Assembly (NCBI GenBank): GCA_027485815.1
Contig: JAIXQE010000176.1
Location: forward strand, 1 to 64,000
Direction: 5' to 3'
Length of the DNA stretch: 64,000 nucleotides
From: Opitutaceae bacterium
Lineage (GTDB): Bacteria; Verrucomicrobiota; Verrucomicrobiia; Opitutales; Opitutaceae
Numbering within the stretch: position 1 is the first letter of the stretch; each line of letters starts with the position of its first letter. Under the pieces are notes generated by a model. The model saw nothing but the letters and a program-made list of their open reading frames with translations, had not been told where the DNA came from and made no database searches. Made by a program: the position numbers and the translations under genes. Shown piece by piece: positions 41,547 to 51,299 of the stretch.

Positions 41547-44500
41547 ATGAACCTTTCCCGACCCTTTGTCCGGCGCCCGGTGGCGAGCAGCCTGATGGCG
41601 GTGGCCCTGGTCCTCGCGGGCGCGCTGGCCTACGGGCTGCTGCCCGTCTCGCCGCTGCCGCAGGTGGATTTCCCGAGCATCCGCATCAGCGCATCCCTGC
41701 CGGGCGCCAGCCCCGAGACGATGGCGGCGAACGTGTCCGCCCCGCTCGAGCGGGCCCTGGGGAGCATCTCGGGGGTGACGGGGATCTATTCGGACAGCCG
41801 GCAGGGCAACGCGTCGATCATGCTCGAGTTCGCGCTCGGGCGGAACCTGGACTCGGCGGCGCGCGACGTGCAGGCGGCGATCAACGCGGCGCGGGGCCAG
41901 TTGCCGGCGGGAATGCCGGGCAGCCCCACCTTCCGGAAGTCGAATCCCGCGCAGGCGCCCATCCTCGCCCTCGCCCTGAGCTCGCCCAACCTCGCGCCGG
42001 GCCGGTTGTACGACCTCGCCTCGACCATCCTCGCCCAGAAGATCGCGCAGATCGCCGGGGTGGGGGAGGTCACGATCGGCGGCAGCTCCCTCCCGGCGGT
42101 GCGGGTGCAGCTCAATCCGCACCAGCTGGCCCACCACGGCATCGCCCTCGACGAGGTCCGGCGGGCGATCGGGGCGACCAATTCCCTCCGTCCCCGCGGC
42201 GCCATCGACGACGGCGAACGCCAGTGGGAGGTCCACGTCAGCAGCCAGCTCCGCCGGGCCGACGAGTACCTTGACCTGGTCGTCCGCTACCGGGACGGGG
42301 CCCCGGTGCGCCTCGGGGATGTGGCGACGGTGACCGACTCGGTGGAGGACGTGCGGGCGAGCGGCTTCCACAACGACCGGCCCGCGGTGATCCTGAATGT
42401 CAGTCGCCAGCCCGGGGCGAACATCATCGCCACGATCGACGCGATCACCGCCCAGTTGCCTGCCCTGCGGGCCCTGTTGCCCGCCGACGCCAACCTGGCG
42501 GTGGTGATGGACCGCTCCCCCGGCATCCGGGCCACCCTCCACGAATCGCAGCGCACGCTGCTGCTGGCCGCGGGCCTGGTCATGCTGGTGGTGTTCCTGT
42601 TCCTCGGCAGCGCCCGCGCCGCCCTCATCCCGTGCCTCGCGATCCCGGTCTCCGTCGTCGGCACCTTCGGGATCATGTACCTGCAGGGCTTCTCCCTGAA
42701 CAATCTTTCGCTGATGGCGCTGATCGTCGCGGCGGGGCTGGTGGTGGACGACGCGATCGTCGTGCTCGAGAACATCACCCGGCACATGGAGCGCGGCCTC
42801 TCGCCCTTCCGCGCCGCGATGCGCGGCTCGGGCGAGGTCGGCTTCACGCTGCTGGCGATGAACGTCTCCCTGGTCGCCGTCTTCGTCTCGATCCTCTTCA
42901 TGGGCGGCATCGTCGAGCGCCTGTTCCGGGAGTTCTCGCTCACGCTCGCCGCCGCGATCCTCGTCTCCCTCGCCGTCTCCCTCACGCTCACCCCCAGCCT
43001 GTGCTCGCGTCTGCTGCGCCGCCGCGGGGCCGAGGCGCCGTCCCGGTTCCACGCCGCCACCGACCGCTGGTTCGACGCGGTCAAGCGCGGCTACGACACC
43101 TCGCTCGCGTGGGTGCTCCGCCACCCGGCGCTGGTGCTCATCACGCTGGTGGGCACGATCGCCCTCAACGTGGCGGTCTACGTCCGCCTGCCCAAGGGGT
43201 TCCTGCCTGCGCAGGACACCGGCACGCTCTTCGGGTTCGTGCGCGGTGACGACGCGTTCTCGTACGAGATCATGCAGCCGAAGATCGAGGCCTTCCGGCG
43301 GCACGTGCTCGCGGATCCCGCGGTGCAGGACGTCATCGGCTTCTCCGGCGGCACCAGCGGCATCAGCAACTCGCGGTTCACGGTCCGCCTGAAGCCGATG
43401 CGCGAGCGCCGGATCTCGGCCAACGACGTCGTCAACCGCCTGCGGCTGAGCGCGCCCATCGTGCCGGGCGGCCAGCTCTACCTCTACGGGGCGCAGGATC
43501 TGGACGGCCCGCGGATGACGGACGGCTCCTCGCAGGAGGTGAACCTGATGGCCGCCGACCTCGGGCTGCTCCGGCAGTGGGTGCCGCGCATCTCCAATGC
43601 GTTCCGCGACCTGCCGGAACTGGTCGACATCGAGGCGCCGTCCGACGGCGGCACGCAGCAGGTGTCGCTCCACATCGACCGTGAGGCGGCCCGGCGGCTC
43701 GGGGTCGACATGCAGATGATTTCCCAGGTGCTGAACAATTCCTTCAGCCAGCGGCAGATCGCCACGCTCTACGATCGGATGAACCAGTACCGGGTGGTGA
43801 TGGAGCTGGAGCCGCGGTACACGGCGGACCCGGAGGTGCTCGACCAGGTGCAGGTGATCGCCGCGAACGGCTCGCGGGTCCCGCTCTCCGCGTTCGCCCG
43901 CTACGATTATTCGCTGGTCGATGACCGCGTGCGCCACCGCAACCAGTTCGCCGCCGAGCGGATCGGCTTCGGCCTCGCCCCGGATGTCTCCCTCGAGGAG
44001 GGCCTCGCCGCGATCGACCGCGCCATGGGCGAGCTCATGCTGCCGACGGACATCCAGGTGGTGGTCGGAGGCTCCGGCCAGAACTTCCAACGCGCTCTCC
44101 AGAGCCAGCCGCTGCTGATCCTCGGCGTGCTCCTCGCGGTCTACCTGGTGCTGGGCATCCTGTACGAGAGCCTGATCCATCCGTTGACCATCCTCTCGAC
44201 GCTCCCCTCGGCCGGGTTGGGCGCGTTGCTCGCGCTTCGCTTCACCGGCACTGAATTCTCCCTCATCGCGCTGCTCGGCCTCTTCCTGCTCATCGGGATC
44301 GTGATGAAGAACGCGATCCTGATGATCGACTTCGCCCTGGGGATCGAGCGGCGGGAGGGGCTTTCCCCGCGCGAGGCCATCTTCGCCGCCGCCCGGCTGC
44401 GCCTGCGGCCGATCCTGATGACCAATGTCGCCGCCCTGTTGGGCGCGTTGCCGCTGGTGTTTGCCGCCGGGGAGGGCGTCGAGATGCGGCAGCCGCTGGG

Positions 44501-44642
44501 GCTGACCATCGTGGGCGGCCTCTTCGTGAGCCAGCTGCTCACGCTCTACACGGTCCCGGTGGTCTACCTCACGCTCGACCGGCTGCGGGGGCGATTTGGC
44601 GGGGCGCGCAGCGCGGCCGCCGGGGTGCCCGCCTCCGCCTGA
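41547..44642 (+). CDS. mdtC: RND efflux pump subunit, MdtC-like (1031 aa)
   Basis: This is the second pump subunit, paralogous to the preceding gene: FVRRPVASSLMAVALVLAGA, PLPQVDFPSIRISASLPGAS, TM4 motif GLVVDDAIVVLENITRH and GIVMKNAILMIDFALGI. Two different adjacent HAE1 subunits after one adaptor are the MdtABC arrangement, so a heteromeric pump is likely. The gene starts 19 bases after mdtB and ends 9 bases before a convergent transporter gene. No separate outer-membrane factor gene follows. Confidence 0.93.
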   Translation: MNLSRPFVRRPVASSLMAVALVLAGALAYGLLPVSPLPQVDFPSIRISASLPGASPETMAANVSAPLERALGSISGVTGIYSDSRQGNASIMLEFALGRNLDSAARDVQAAINAARGQLPAGMPGSPTFRKSNPAQAPILALALSSPNLAPGRLYDLASTILAQKIAQIAGVGEVTIGGSSLPAVRVQLNPHQLAHHGIALDEVRRAIGATNSLRPRGAIDDGERQWEVHVSSQLRRADEYLDLVVRYRDGAPVRLGDVATVTDSVEDVRASGFHNDRPAVILNVSRQPGANIIATIDAITAQLPALRALLPADANLAVVMDRSPGIRATLHESQRTLLLAAGLVMLVVFLFLGSARAALIPCLAIPVSVVGTFGIMYLQGFSLNNLSLMALIVAAGLVVDDAIVVLENITRHMERGLSPFRAAMRGSGEVGFTLLAMNVSLVAVFVSILFMGGIVERLFREFSLTLAAAILVSLAVSLTLTPSLCSRLLRRRGAEAPSRFHAATDRWFDAVKRGYDTSLAWVLRHPALVLITLVGTIALNVAVYVRLPKGFLPAQDTGTLFGFVRGDDAFSYEIMQPKIEAFRRHVLADPAVQDVIGFSGGTSGISNSRFTVRLKPMRERRISANDVVNRLRLSAPIVPGGQLYLYGAQDLDGPRMTDGSSQEVNLMAADLGLLRQWVPRISNAFRDLPELVDIEAPSDGGTQQVSLHIDREAARRLGVDMQMISQVLNNSFSQRQIATLYDRMNQYRVVMELEPRYTADPEVLDQVQVIAANGSRVPLSAFARYDYSLVDDRVRHRNQFAAERIGFGLAPDVSLEEGLAAIDRAMGELMLPTDIQVVVGGSGQNFQRALQSQPLLILGVLLAVYLVLGILYESLIHPLTILSTLPSAGLGALLALRFTGTEFSLIALLGLFLLIGIVMKNAILMIDFALGIERREGLSPREAIFAAARLRLRPILMTNVAALLGALPLVFAAGEGVEMRQPLGLTIVGGLFVSQLLTLYTVPVVYLTLDRLRGRFGGARSAAAGVPASA

Positions 44643-44651
44643 ACCGGCCCG

Positions 44652-45554
44652 TCAGCGGCCCGCTTCGTTCCGGGGCGCGGCCGCGCGGCTGGCGCGGTGG
44701 AGCTGCCAGGAGTTCCACAGGTTGTGCCAGATCACGTAGAAGGTCGGTCCGAGCGCGACCAGCGGGCCGGCGTGGGCGAGGGCCAGGTACAGGGTGAAGG
44801 TCGTGTTCTTCTGCCCAAGCGCCTGGCTGGCCTCCCGCGCATGCCCCCGGCCGCCGAGGAGGCGCCCGAGCGCAAAGTTCAGCGCACACACGGCGAGGGA
44901 CGCGCCCGCCAACTGCAGGATCAGGGCCCCCGGGGCCGTGGTCTGCTCGCGGATGAAGTGGGAGGCGCTCGCGGTGATGAGGAAGATGGAGACGTTCCAG
45001 AGGCCGAAGGAGAGGTTGCGCCAGCGGGCCGGCCAGGCCGCCGCCGCCGGATGCAGGGTCCGCAGGAACCAGGCGGCCACGAACGGCGCAAACACGACGA
45101 GGGCCACGCTCCCGGTCACCTGCGCGAACGCCTCCGGCGTCGGCCGGCCGAGCACGAACGGCAGCAACCCCGGCAGCAGGGCGGCGACGGCAAGGTTGGT
45201 CAGGAGGAACGACCCGACCACGAAGGCCACGTCCCCGCCGAGAAAGCTGATGATCACGGGGGCGGCGATCGCCGTCGGCGCGATCCCGCAGAAAAAGGCG
45301 GCCTGCGCCACCTCGGGGGCCGCCACGAGGCGGCCGGCGCCCCAGGCGGCGAGGCCCACGAGAAGGTTCGCGGCCAGCAGGGCGAGGTGACGCGGGGTCA
45401 GCGCGCTCCGGCCGAGCCGGGTCTCCAGGAAGACCAAAAACAGCATCGTCGGCACGAGCCAGCCGACGAGCCACACCCCTCCCCGCGCCCCGGGCAGCAG
45501 GGCGCCGAGGAGCATCGCGGAGAGCAGGGCTGCGGTGCGGCTGAATCCGTTCAC
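44652..45554 (-). CDS. BASS-family (bile acid:sodium symporter-like) transporter (300 aa)
   Basis: Nine to ten hydrophobic segments are present. AFFCGIAPTAIAAPVIISFLGGDVAF resembles the conserved unwound-helix region of BASS/ACR3 carriers, and QALGQKNTTFTLYLAL resembles their second crossover. Family members import organic anions with sodium; the substrate is unknown. The GTG at 45554 puts the start just before the first helix (MNGFSRTAALLSAML); another GTG at 45575 would add seven residues. It lies downstream of, and on the same strand as, the M3 peptidase gene. Confidence 0.78.
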   Translation of the reverse strand: MNGFSRTAALLSAMLLGALLPGARGGVWLVGWLVPTMLFLVFLETRLGRSALTPRHLALLAANLLVGLAAWGAGRLVAAPEVAQAAFFCGIAPTAIAAPVIISFLGGDVAFVVGSFLLTNLAVAALLPGLLPFVLGRPTPEAFAQVTGSVALVVFAPFVAAWFLRTLHPAAAAWPARWRNLSFGLWNVSIFLITASASHFIREQTTAPGALILQLAGASLAVCALNFALGRLLGGRGHAREASQALGQKNTTFTLYLALAHAGPLVALGPTFYVIWHNLWNSWQLHRASRAAAPRNEAGR

Positions 45555-45617
45555 GGGAAGGTCAGCCGCACCCAAGGCGACGGCCCGGGCCGAGGCAACG
45601 TCCGAACCGAGACGAAC

Positions 45618-47747
45618 TCAGCGGGCGGGTTCCGCGCGCGGCTCGAGGCCGCGGCGCTGCAGCAGGGGCCGGAGTTCCGGGTCGGCGCCGCGGAAGTCCC
45701 GGTAGAGCTGCCGCGCGTCCGCGCTGCCGCCGCGCGCCAGCACGGTCCGCCGCAGCCGGTCCCCGTTGGCCCGGGTGAGGCCGCCGTTCGCGCGGAACCA
45801 CTCCACCGCGTCGGCATCGAGCACCTCCGCCCAGAGGTAGGAGTAGTAGCCTGCCGAGTAGCCGCTGGAGAACACGTGCGAGAAGTAGGGCGTCCGGTAC
45901 CGCGGCGGCACCGGTGCGAAATCGAGGCCCGCCCGGCGCAGCACGGCCGCCTCGAAGGCGAGGACGCCCTCCGGCCCCGGCACCTCCTCCGGCGCCAGCT
46001 GGTGCCAGGCTTGGTCGAGCACCGCCGCCGCGAGGTACTCGGTCGTGCGGTAGCCCTGGTGGAACTTGCCCGCCGCGATCACCTTGCCGAACAGCGCCTC
46101 GGGAATCGGTTCGCCCGTGCGGTGGTGGCGCGCGTAATTCCGCAGCACCTCCGGCCACGTCGCCCACATCTCGTAGACCTGCGACGGGAACTCCACGAAG
46201 TCCCGCGGCACCCGGGTCCCGCTGAACCGCGGGTACTCGACCGACGAGAACAGGCCGTGCAGGGCGTGACCGAACTCATGGAAGAGGGTCACGACCTGAT
46301 CAAAGGTGAGCAGCGTCGGTTCACCTGCGACGGGCCGGCTCACGTTGAGGTGGTTGCCGACCACCGGCCGCGAGCCGAGCAGGCGCGACTGGTCGACGTA
46401 GGAGTTCATCCACGCGCCGCCCCGCTTCGAGGGCCGCGCGTAGAGGTCCAGGAGGAACGCCGCGAGGGGGCGCCCGTCGGCGTCGAGGATCTCGTACGCC
46501 CGCACGGTTTCCTCGTAGACCGGCAGGTCCGGCCGGGCGCGGAAGGTGAGGCCGAAGAGTTTTTCCGCCGCGAAGAACACGCCGTCGCGCAGGACCCGCT
46601 CCGCCTCGAGGTAGGGCTTGAGCTCCGCCTCGTCGAAGGCGAACCGCTCGCGCCGTTCCTTTTCGCCGTAGAAAGGCCAGTCCCAGGCGCTAAGGGTGAA
46701 GCCGCCGCCCTCGCGGTCGATGATCGCCTGCATTGCCGCCGCCTCGCGCCGCGCGTTCGCCACCGCCGCCGGCGCGAGGTCCGCGAGCAAGCGGTTCACC
46801 GCCTGCGGAGTCTGGGCGGTCTGGTCCTCCAGGACGTAGGTGGCGTGGTTCGGATAACCCAGGAGCCGCGCCCGCTCGGCCCGCAGCCGCGCCAGGCGTG
46901 AGACCACCGCGAGGTTGTCGAACTCGCCCCCGCGGCTGCCCCGCGCCAGCGAGGCCTGGTGGATCCGCTCGCGCAGGGCGCGGTTCCGGAGCGAGGCCAG
47001 CACCGGCTGACCGCTGGTGTTGAGCAGGCGCAGCGCCCAGGCCCCCGGGCGCCCCTCGGCGCGGGCCAGTTCCGCCGCCGCCGCGATCTCCGCGGGCGTA
47101 AGGCCTTCCAGCTCCTCTGCGCGATCGACCCAGACCAAGGAGGCGTTGACCTCCTTGAGCACGTTCTGGGTGAAGGTGGTCTGCAGGCTGGAGATCTCCG
47201 CGTTCAGGGCCCGCAGACGCGCCTTTTCGGGCTCGGCCAGCCGCGCGCCCGCGCGGACGAGGTCGGCGTGGCTCTTTTCCAGCAGTCGCAGCGATTCCGG
47301 ATCGAGCCCGAGCCGCGCGCGGTCCGTGAACAGGCGGTCCACCCGCGCGAACAGCCGCGGATCCAGGCGGATCGCATCCGCGTGGGCGGCCAGCTTCGGC
47401 GCCAGCTGCCGCTCGAGGGCCCGGGTGCGGTCGTTGCCGTGTGCCCCCGCGAGGTTGAAGAACACGCTGCGCGCGCGGGCGAGGGTCTCCCCGCTCCGCT
47501 CGAGGGCCACGAGGGTGTTCGCGAAGGTCGGCTCCGCGGTTTGGGCCAGCAGTGCCTCCACCTGCCGCCGCTGCTCGGCCATCCCCTGCTCGAAGGCCGC
47601 CGCGTAATGCTCGTCCTGGATCCGGTCGAACGGCGGGTAGGCATAGTCCAGCGGACTCGGCGCGAGGAGCGGATTCTCAGGCGGGGCGGAGGCGGCCGGG
47701 GCGATCACGGGAAGCAACAGGGCGGTGAGGAACGGTGCGCGGAGCAT
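45618..47747 (-). CDS. dcp: M3-family zinc dipeptidyl carboxypeptidase, Dcp-like, exported (709 aa)
   Basis: The zinc motif is FHEFGHALHGLFSSVEYPRFS, in which HEFGH and the downstream glutamate are those of thimet/Dcp metallopeptidases. The substrate-side segment FSSGYSAGYYSYLWAEVLDA near the C-terminus is also diagnostic. A signal peptide (MLRAPFLTALLLPVIAPAASA) indicates a periplasmic location, where it would trim dipeptides from imported oligopeptides. Length fits Dcp (about 680-720). The ATG at 47747 was chosen because it begins the signal; the 39 in-frame codons before it look non-coding. Confidence 0.92.
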   Translation of the reverse strand: MLRAPFLTALLLPVIAPAASAPPENPLLAPSPLDYAYPPFDRIQDEHYAAAFEQGMAEQRRQVEALLAQTAEPTFANTLVALERSGETLARARSVFFNLAGAHGNDRTRALERQLAPKLAAHADAIRLDPRLFARVDRLFTDRARLGLDPESLRLLEKSHADLVRAGARLAEPEKARLRALNAEISSLQTTFTQNVLKEVNASLVWVDRAEELEGLTPAEIAAAAELARAEGRPGAWALRLLNTSGQPVLASLRNRALRERIHQASLARGSRGGEFDNLAVVSRLARLRAERARLLGYPNHATYVLEDQTAQTPQAVNRLLADLAPAAVANARREAAAMQAIIDREGGGFTLSAWDWPFYGEKERRERFAFDEAELKPYLEAERVLRDGVFFAAEKLFGLTFRARPDLPVYEETVRAYEILDADGRPLAAFLLDLYARPSKRGGAWMNSYVDQSRLLGSRPVVGNHLNVSRPVAGEPTLLTFDQVVTLFHEFGHALHGLFSSVEYPRFSGTRVPRDFVEFPSQVYEMWATWPEVLRNYARHHRTGEPIPEALFGKVIAAGKFHQGYRTTEYLAAAVLDQAWHQLAPEEVPGPEGVLAFEAAVLRRAGLDFAPVPPRYRTPYFSHVFSSGYSAGYYSYLWAEVLDADAVEWFRANGGLTRANGDRLRRTVLARGGSADARQLYRDFRGADPELRPLLQRRGLEPRAEPAR

Positions 47748-47923
47748 CGGGGATGAAACGCGCGACTCAAGGCCGGGGGCGCATTTTTTCCCACCGATCA
47801 TGCGCCTGGCCCCCGCCCGCCGCGTGACCGGAGAGTACGCACCCGGGCTAGGCAAAAACCGCAAAATGGGTGATTCGCCCTAGGCGGCCATTGACGAATG
47901 TTACGTAGAACGCGGAGGAAGCT

Positions 47924-47954
47924 TTGACAGAAGTTCCACTTGCCGGCGTAGGTC
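47924..47954 (+). promoter_or_regulatory. Possible promoter of the cytochrome cluster
   Basis: A perfect TTGACA (47924-47929) is followed after 19 bases by TAGGTC, a poor -10. It lies about 80 bases upstream of the first cytochrome gene in a moderately AT-rich gap of 282 bases between divergent genes. Another TTGACG at 47891 is an alternative. Confidence 0.3.
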
Positions 47955-48029
47955 TACCCGCGTTCGGAACGGTCCGGTCCGTCAGATCCTTTCTGCCGTG
48001 GTCGGCTTTCCGGGCCAAATCTACCCCCG

Positions 48030-48371
48030 ATGCTCCGCTGCCACGCTCCTTTTCTTCTGCTCTCGCTGTTGACCGTCGCCACCGCCTTTGCGGCTGCGGC
48101 GCCAACCGCCGCCCAGAATTACGAGAAGCACTGCGCCGGCTGCCACGGCACCGACGGCAAGGGCCAGACGCGCCTCGGTCGGAAGTCGGGGGCGAAGAAC
48201 CTCACGGACAAGGCCGGGGCCGGCAAACTCACCGACGCCGAGCTCTTCCGCACCATCCAGGCCGGCCGTCGCGATGACCAAGGCCGCGAGCGGATGGAGG
48301 GCTTCGGCAACGACCTTTCCGCCGCCGAAATCACCGACCTCGTCGCCTACGTCCGCCGCTTCACCAAGTAA
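48030..48371 (+). CDS. Small class I c-type cytochrome (113 aa)
   Basis: A signal peptide (PFLLLSLLTVATAFAAAA) precedes one heme site, CAGCHG (C35, C38, H39). A probable axial methionine lies in RERMEGFGNDLSAAE, in the usual position before the C-terminal helix ITDLVAYVRRF. Such monoheme proteins shuttle electrons in the periplasm. It is the first gene of a three-gene set with an octaheme lipoprotein and a porin, so it may be the soluble electron donor to that complex. Confidence 0.93.
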   Translation: MLRCHAPFLLLSLLTVATAFAAAAPTAAQNYEKHCAGCHGTDGKGQTRLGRKSGAKNLTDKAGAGKLTDAELFRTIQAGRRDDQGRERMEGFGNDLSAAEITDLVAYVRRFTK

Positions 48372-48390
48372 CCTGCCGCCGCCTTCCCCC

Positions 48391-49179
48391 ATGGCCTTCC
48401 GCTTCCGCCCCCCCTCCAACGCGCTGCTCTTCGGCCTCGTCGCCGGGTGGTCCGCGCTGCTCGTTTCCTGCGTCATCACCCAGCGCTCGATCCTGATGCC
48501 GCCCCAGATCGCGGGCGCCACGTTCGTCGGCTCCGACAGCTGCGTGAAGTGCCACGCCAACATCACCTCGGGCTTCCACGACGCCACGCACGCCCGGCTC
48601 GAGCTGAAGGGCGACGACGGGAAACCGAAGAACGTCTCCTGCGAGTCTTGCCACGGCGGCGGCAGCCTCCACGTGCGCGCTGGCACCCGCGAGACGATCC
48701 TCAACCCGAAGGTCTCCCCAGACACCTGCCTGCAGTGCCACCCGAACACCCGGGCGGAGTTCAACCTGCCGCACACCCACCCGGTGCTGTCCGGCAAGAT
48801 CGCCTGCACGCACTGCCACGACCCGCACCAGGGCGAGGCGCTGAAGGACGGCGGGGCGCGCGCCCTGGTCGCCCAGACCAATGCCACCTGCGCGAAGTGC
48901 CACCCGGCGCAGTCGGGCCACCACACGTTCGCCCACGAGGCGATGCGGGAAGGCTGCGTCAGCTGCCATTCGCCGCACGGCTCGGTGAACGACAAGATGC
49001 TCAAGGCGCGCGGCAACGCCCTCTGCTACCAGTGCCACTTCCAGAACCAGACCGCGGACACCGCCATCATCCACGGCGGCGTCAACCACGCCGGCAACGT
49101 CATCCGCGGCACTTGCTGGTCGGCGGGCTGCCACGAGGCCGTCCACGGTTCCAACGTCAACTCGTCCCTCCGCTACTGA
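48391..49179 (+). CDS. Octaheme c-type cytochrome lipoprotein, DmsE/MtrA-like (262 aa)
   Basis: Seven CxxCH heme sites (CVKCH, CESCH, CLQCH, CTHCH, CAKCH, CVSCH, CYQCH) and one CX4CH variant (CWSAGCHEAVHGSN) give eight predicted hemes in about 230 residues. This suits a linear electron wire; DmsE and MtrA have ten. The signal ends in a lipobox (LLVSC, C27), so it is membrane-anchored. The terminal RGTCWSAGCHEAVHGSN is a DmsE-family hallmark. The gene overlaps the porin gene by one base (TGATG), a strong sign that the two products act together across the outer membrane. Confidence 0.92.
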   Translation: MAFRFRPPSNALLFGLVAGWSALLVSCVITQRSILMPPQIAGATFVGSDSCVKCHANITSGFHDATHARLELKGDDGKPKNVSCESCHGGGSLHVRAGTRETILNPKVSPDTCLQCHPNTRAEFNLPHTHPVLSGKIACTHCHDPHQGEALKDGGARALVAQTNATCAKCHPAQSGHHTFAHEAMREGCVSCHSPHGSVNDKMLKARGNALCYQCHFQNQTADTAIIHGGVNHAGNVIRGTCWSAGCHEAVHGSNVNSSLRY

Positions 49180-51254
49180 TGCACTCCCCAGCCTTCTCCT
49201 TCCGCGGGGAGCGCGCCCGCCTCGCCCGGCGTCTCACGGCCGCGCTCGCCCTGCTGGCGGCCGCGACCGCGGCCTCGGCCCAGACCACCACCTCGGGTTC
49301 CATCAGTGTCGGGGGCGGCGGTGCCGCCTCGGTCGACGGCAACGCCGCGACCTTCCAGCAGCGCGTGCGCCAGAGCGAGAGCGGCTACGGCGGGCTCGAG
49401 CAGTACACGCTCACCCGCACCGACGACGCGTCGCTCTTCCGCTTCGAGGCCCGCGCGATGCCGGGCGACGGCGACTACCGCCTGCTCGGCCGCTTCGAGA
49501 AGTACGATGCGTTCTACCTCGAGGCGAACTTCCGCCAGTTCCGCATCTTCTACGACGGCTCCGGCGGGAGCCTCGTGCCCCGCAACCTCTCGTTCTCGTG
49601 GTTCGACGAGGCCCTCGAACTGGACCGCAGCTACCTGTCCATCGAGCTCGGCACGCTCGGGGAAAACCGCCCGCAGTTCCGCCTCCGCTACGACCGCAAC
49701 ACCCGCGAGGGCGCCAAGAACTCGATCCGCTGGGGCGACTCCAGTTTCGCCGGCGCCCCGTTCTCGCCCCGCGCCTTCATCCCGTCCTACCTGCTGGTGG
49801 ACGAGGTCCGCGACATCGTCACCGCGGAGGTCAGCCGCCGCACGGATCAGGAGGCCTGGAAGGTCGCCGGCCGCTACGAGCGGAGCCGGGTCAACAACCG
49901 CCACGTCGGCCGCCGCCGCATCCAGGAACCGCAGGACCGCACCGTCACCACCTACGAGGGCTCCGACAGCGAGCTCTTCTCCGGTCACGCCACGTATGAG
50001 CGGGTGCTGGACGAGCAGCTGCGCCTCGCCGCGGGCGGCATGTCCACGACCATCGATACCAACCTGAGCGGCAGCAAAATCTACGGGGCCGGGCCCGACG
50101 CCACGTACTCCCCCACCTTCGCCGCCCGGCAGCAGGGCGATGTCGGGTACTACGGGCTGATCGGCGATACCCGCCTCCGCCAGTACGTGGGGAACCTCAA
50201 CCTCGTCTACACCCCGGACAAGTACTGGACGATCCTGCCGGCCGTGCGCTACGAGCACCTCCGGGTCGAGGCGGGTGAGAGCCATACGGACACCAATTTC
50301 GCCGGCGCCGCGCTCGCGGCCACGCAGAACCTGATCGAGGCCAGCAGCCGCGACGCGTGGAACGAAGTCACGGAGGACATCGAGTTCCGCTACCGCCGCT
50401 CCGCCGACTGGAACTTCAGCGCGCGCGCCCAGTGGAACCAGGGCGAAGGCAGCCTGCTCGAGCAGAGCATTCTGCTCCCCGCCGCCTCCCCGGTCATCGA
50501 CCGCGACTCCGATTACGAGCGCCGGGGCGCCCGCTACACCGCCGCCGTCTCGTGGTATCCCCGGCCCGGACTCACCTTCGGCGCCCAGTACAATTACCGG
50601 CTGAAGCTCGCCGATTACCGCGCCCGCCGCGACCGCACCTCCAACGCGACGACCGCGAACGACCGTTACCCGCACTTCATCGTCGACCAGGACATCGCCA
50701 GCCAGGACGTCAGCCTCCGCGCCTCCTGGCGGCCCACGACCAGCCTCAGCCTGGTCTCCCGCTACGCGCACCAGCGGGCCACGATCACGTCCACCTTCGA
50801 CAACCTCCCCGAGATCCGCGGCGGCCGCCTCGTGCGCCACGTTGTCACCCAGACCGCGACCTGGAACGCCTCCACGCGGCTCTACCTCACGGGTGCGTTC
50901 AACGTCACCTACGACCAGCTCTGGGTGCCGGCCAACCGCTACCTGGTGATCGCGGACAACAACCACACCAGCGCCTCCCTCGGCGCGGGCTACGTGCTGG
51001 GCAAGGTGACCGACTTGTTCATCGACACCTCGTATTTCCGGGCCGACAATTACACGGACAACCCGGACTTCACGCTCCCGCTCAACGCCGGGCACCTGAT
51101 GCAGTCGTCGTACGTCACCTGGGTCCGGCGTCACACCGACCGCCTGATCTACACCCTGCGCTATGGCTATGTGACCAATCGCGACGGGACCTTCGCCGGT
51201 TTGAAGGACTTCGACGCGCACGTGGTCTACGGCCGCGTGCAGTACAAGTTCTGA
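49179..51254 (+). CDS. Outer-membrane porin of MtrB/PioB type (691 aa)
   Basis: A signal peptide (LARRLTAALALLAAATAASA) is followed by a long succession of amphipathic strands with alternating Tyr/Arg residues. The protein ends in YGRVQYKF, with the terminal phenylalanine of outer-membrane barrels. Length and pattern (about 26 strands) match MtrB/PioB porins, which sheath a multiheme cytochrome so that electrons cross the outer membrane. Unlike Shewanella MtrB, no CxxC near the N-terminus is visible. It directly follows the octaheme gene. An outer-face cytochrome (MtrC/OmcA) is not encoded next to it. Confidence 0.82.
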   Translation: MHSPAFSFRGERARLARRLTAALALLAAATAASAQTTTSGSISVGGGGAASVDGNAATFQQRVRQSESGYGGLEQYTLTRTDDASLFRFEARAMPGDGDYRLLGRFEKYDAFYLEANFRQFRIFYDGSGGSLVPRNLSFSWFDEALELDRSYLSIELGTLGENRPQFRLRYDRNTREGAKNSIRWGDSSFAGAPFSPRAFIPSYLLVDEVRDIVTAEVSRRTDQEAWKVAGRYERSRVNNRHVGRRRIQEPQDRTVTTYEGSDSELFSGHATYERVLDEQLRLAAGGMSTTIDTNLSGSKIYGAGPDATYSPTFAARQQGDVGYYGLIGDTRLRQYVGNLNLVYTPDKYWTILPAVRYEHLRVEAGESHTDTNFAGAALAATQNLIEASSRDAWNEVTEDIEFRYRRSADWNFSARAQWNQGEGSLLEQSILLPAASPVIDRDSDYERRGARYTAAVSWYPRPGLTFGAQYNYRLKLADYRARRDRTSNATTANDRYPHFIVDQDIASQDVSLRASWRPTTSLSLVSRYAHQRATITSTFDNLPEIRGGRLVRHVVTQTATWNASTRLYLTGAFNVTYDQLWVPANRYLVIADNNHTSASLGAGYVLGKVTDLFIDTSYFRADNYTDNPDFTLPLNAGHLMQSSYVTWVRRHTDRLIYTLRYGYVTNRDGTFAGLKDFDAHVVYGRVQYKF

Positions 51255-51299
51255 CGTCCTCCGCCCGCCAGGTCCGCCGGGCCGGCGGGTAATTCCAGC

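Noticed and set aside
41418-44180. Long antisense frame opposite the second RND pump gene, and a similar one opposite the first
   Set aside because: No recognisable motif, dominated by Arg/His/Asp-rich strings typical of reverse translation of GC-rich genes; the plus-strand pump genes are unmistakable.
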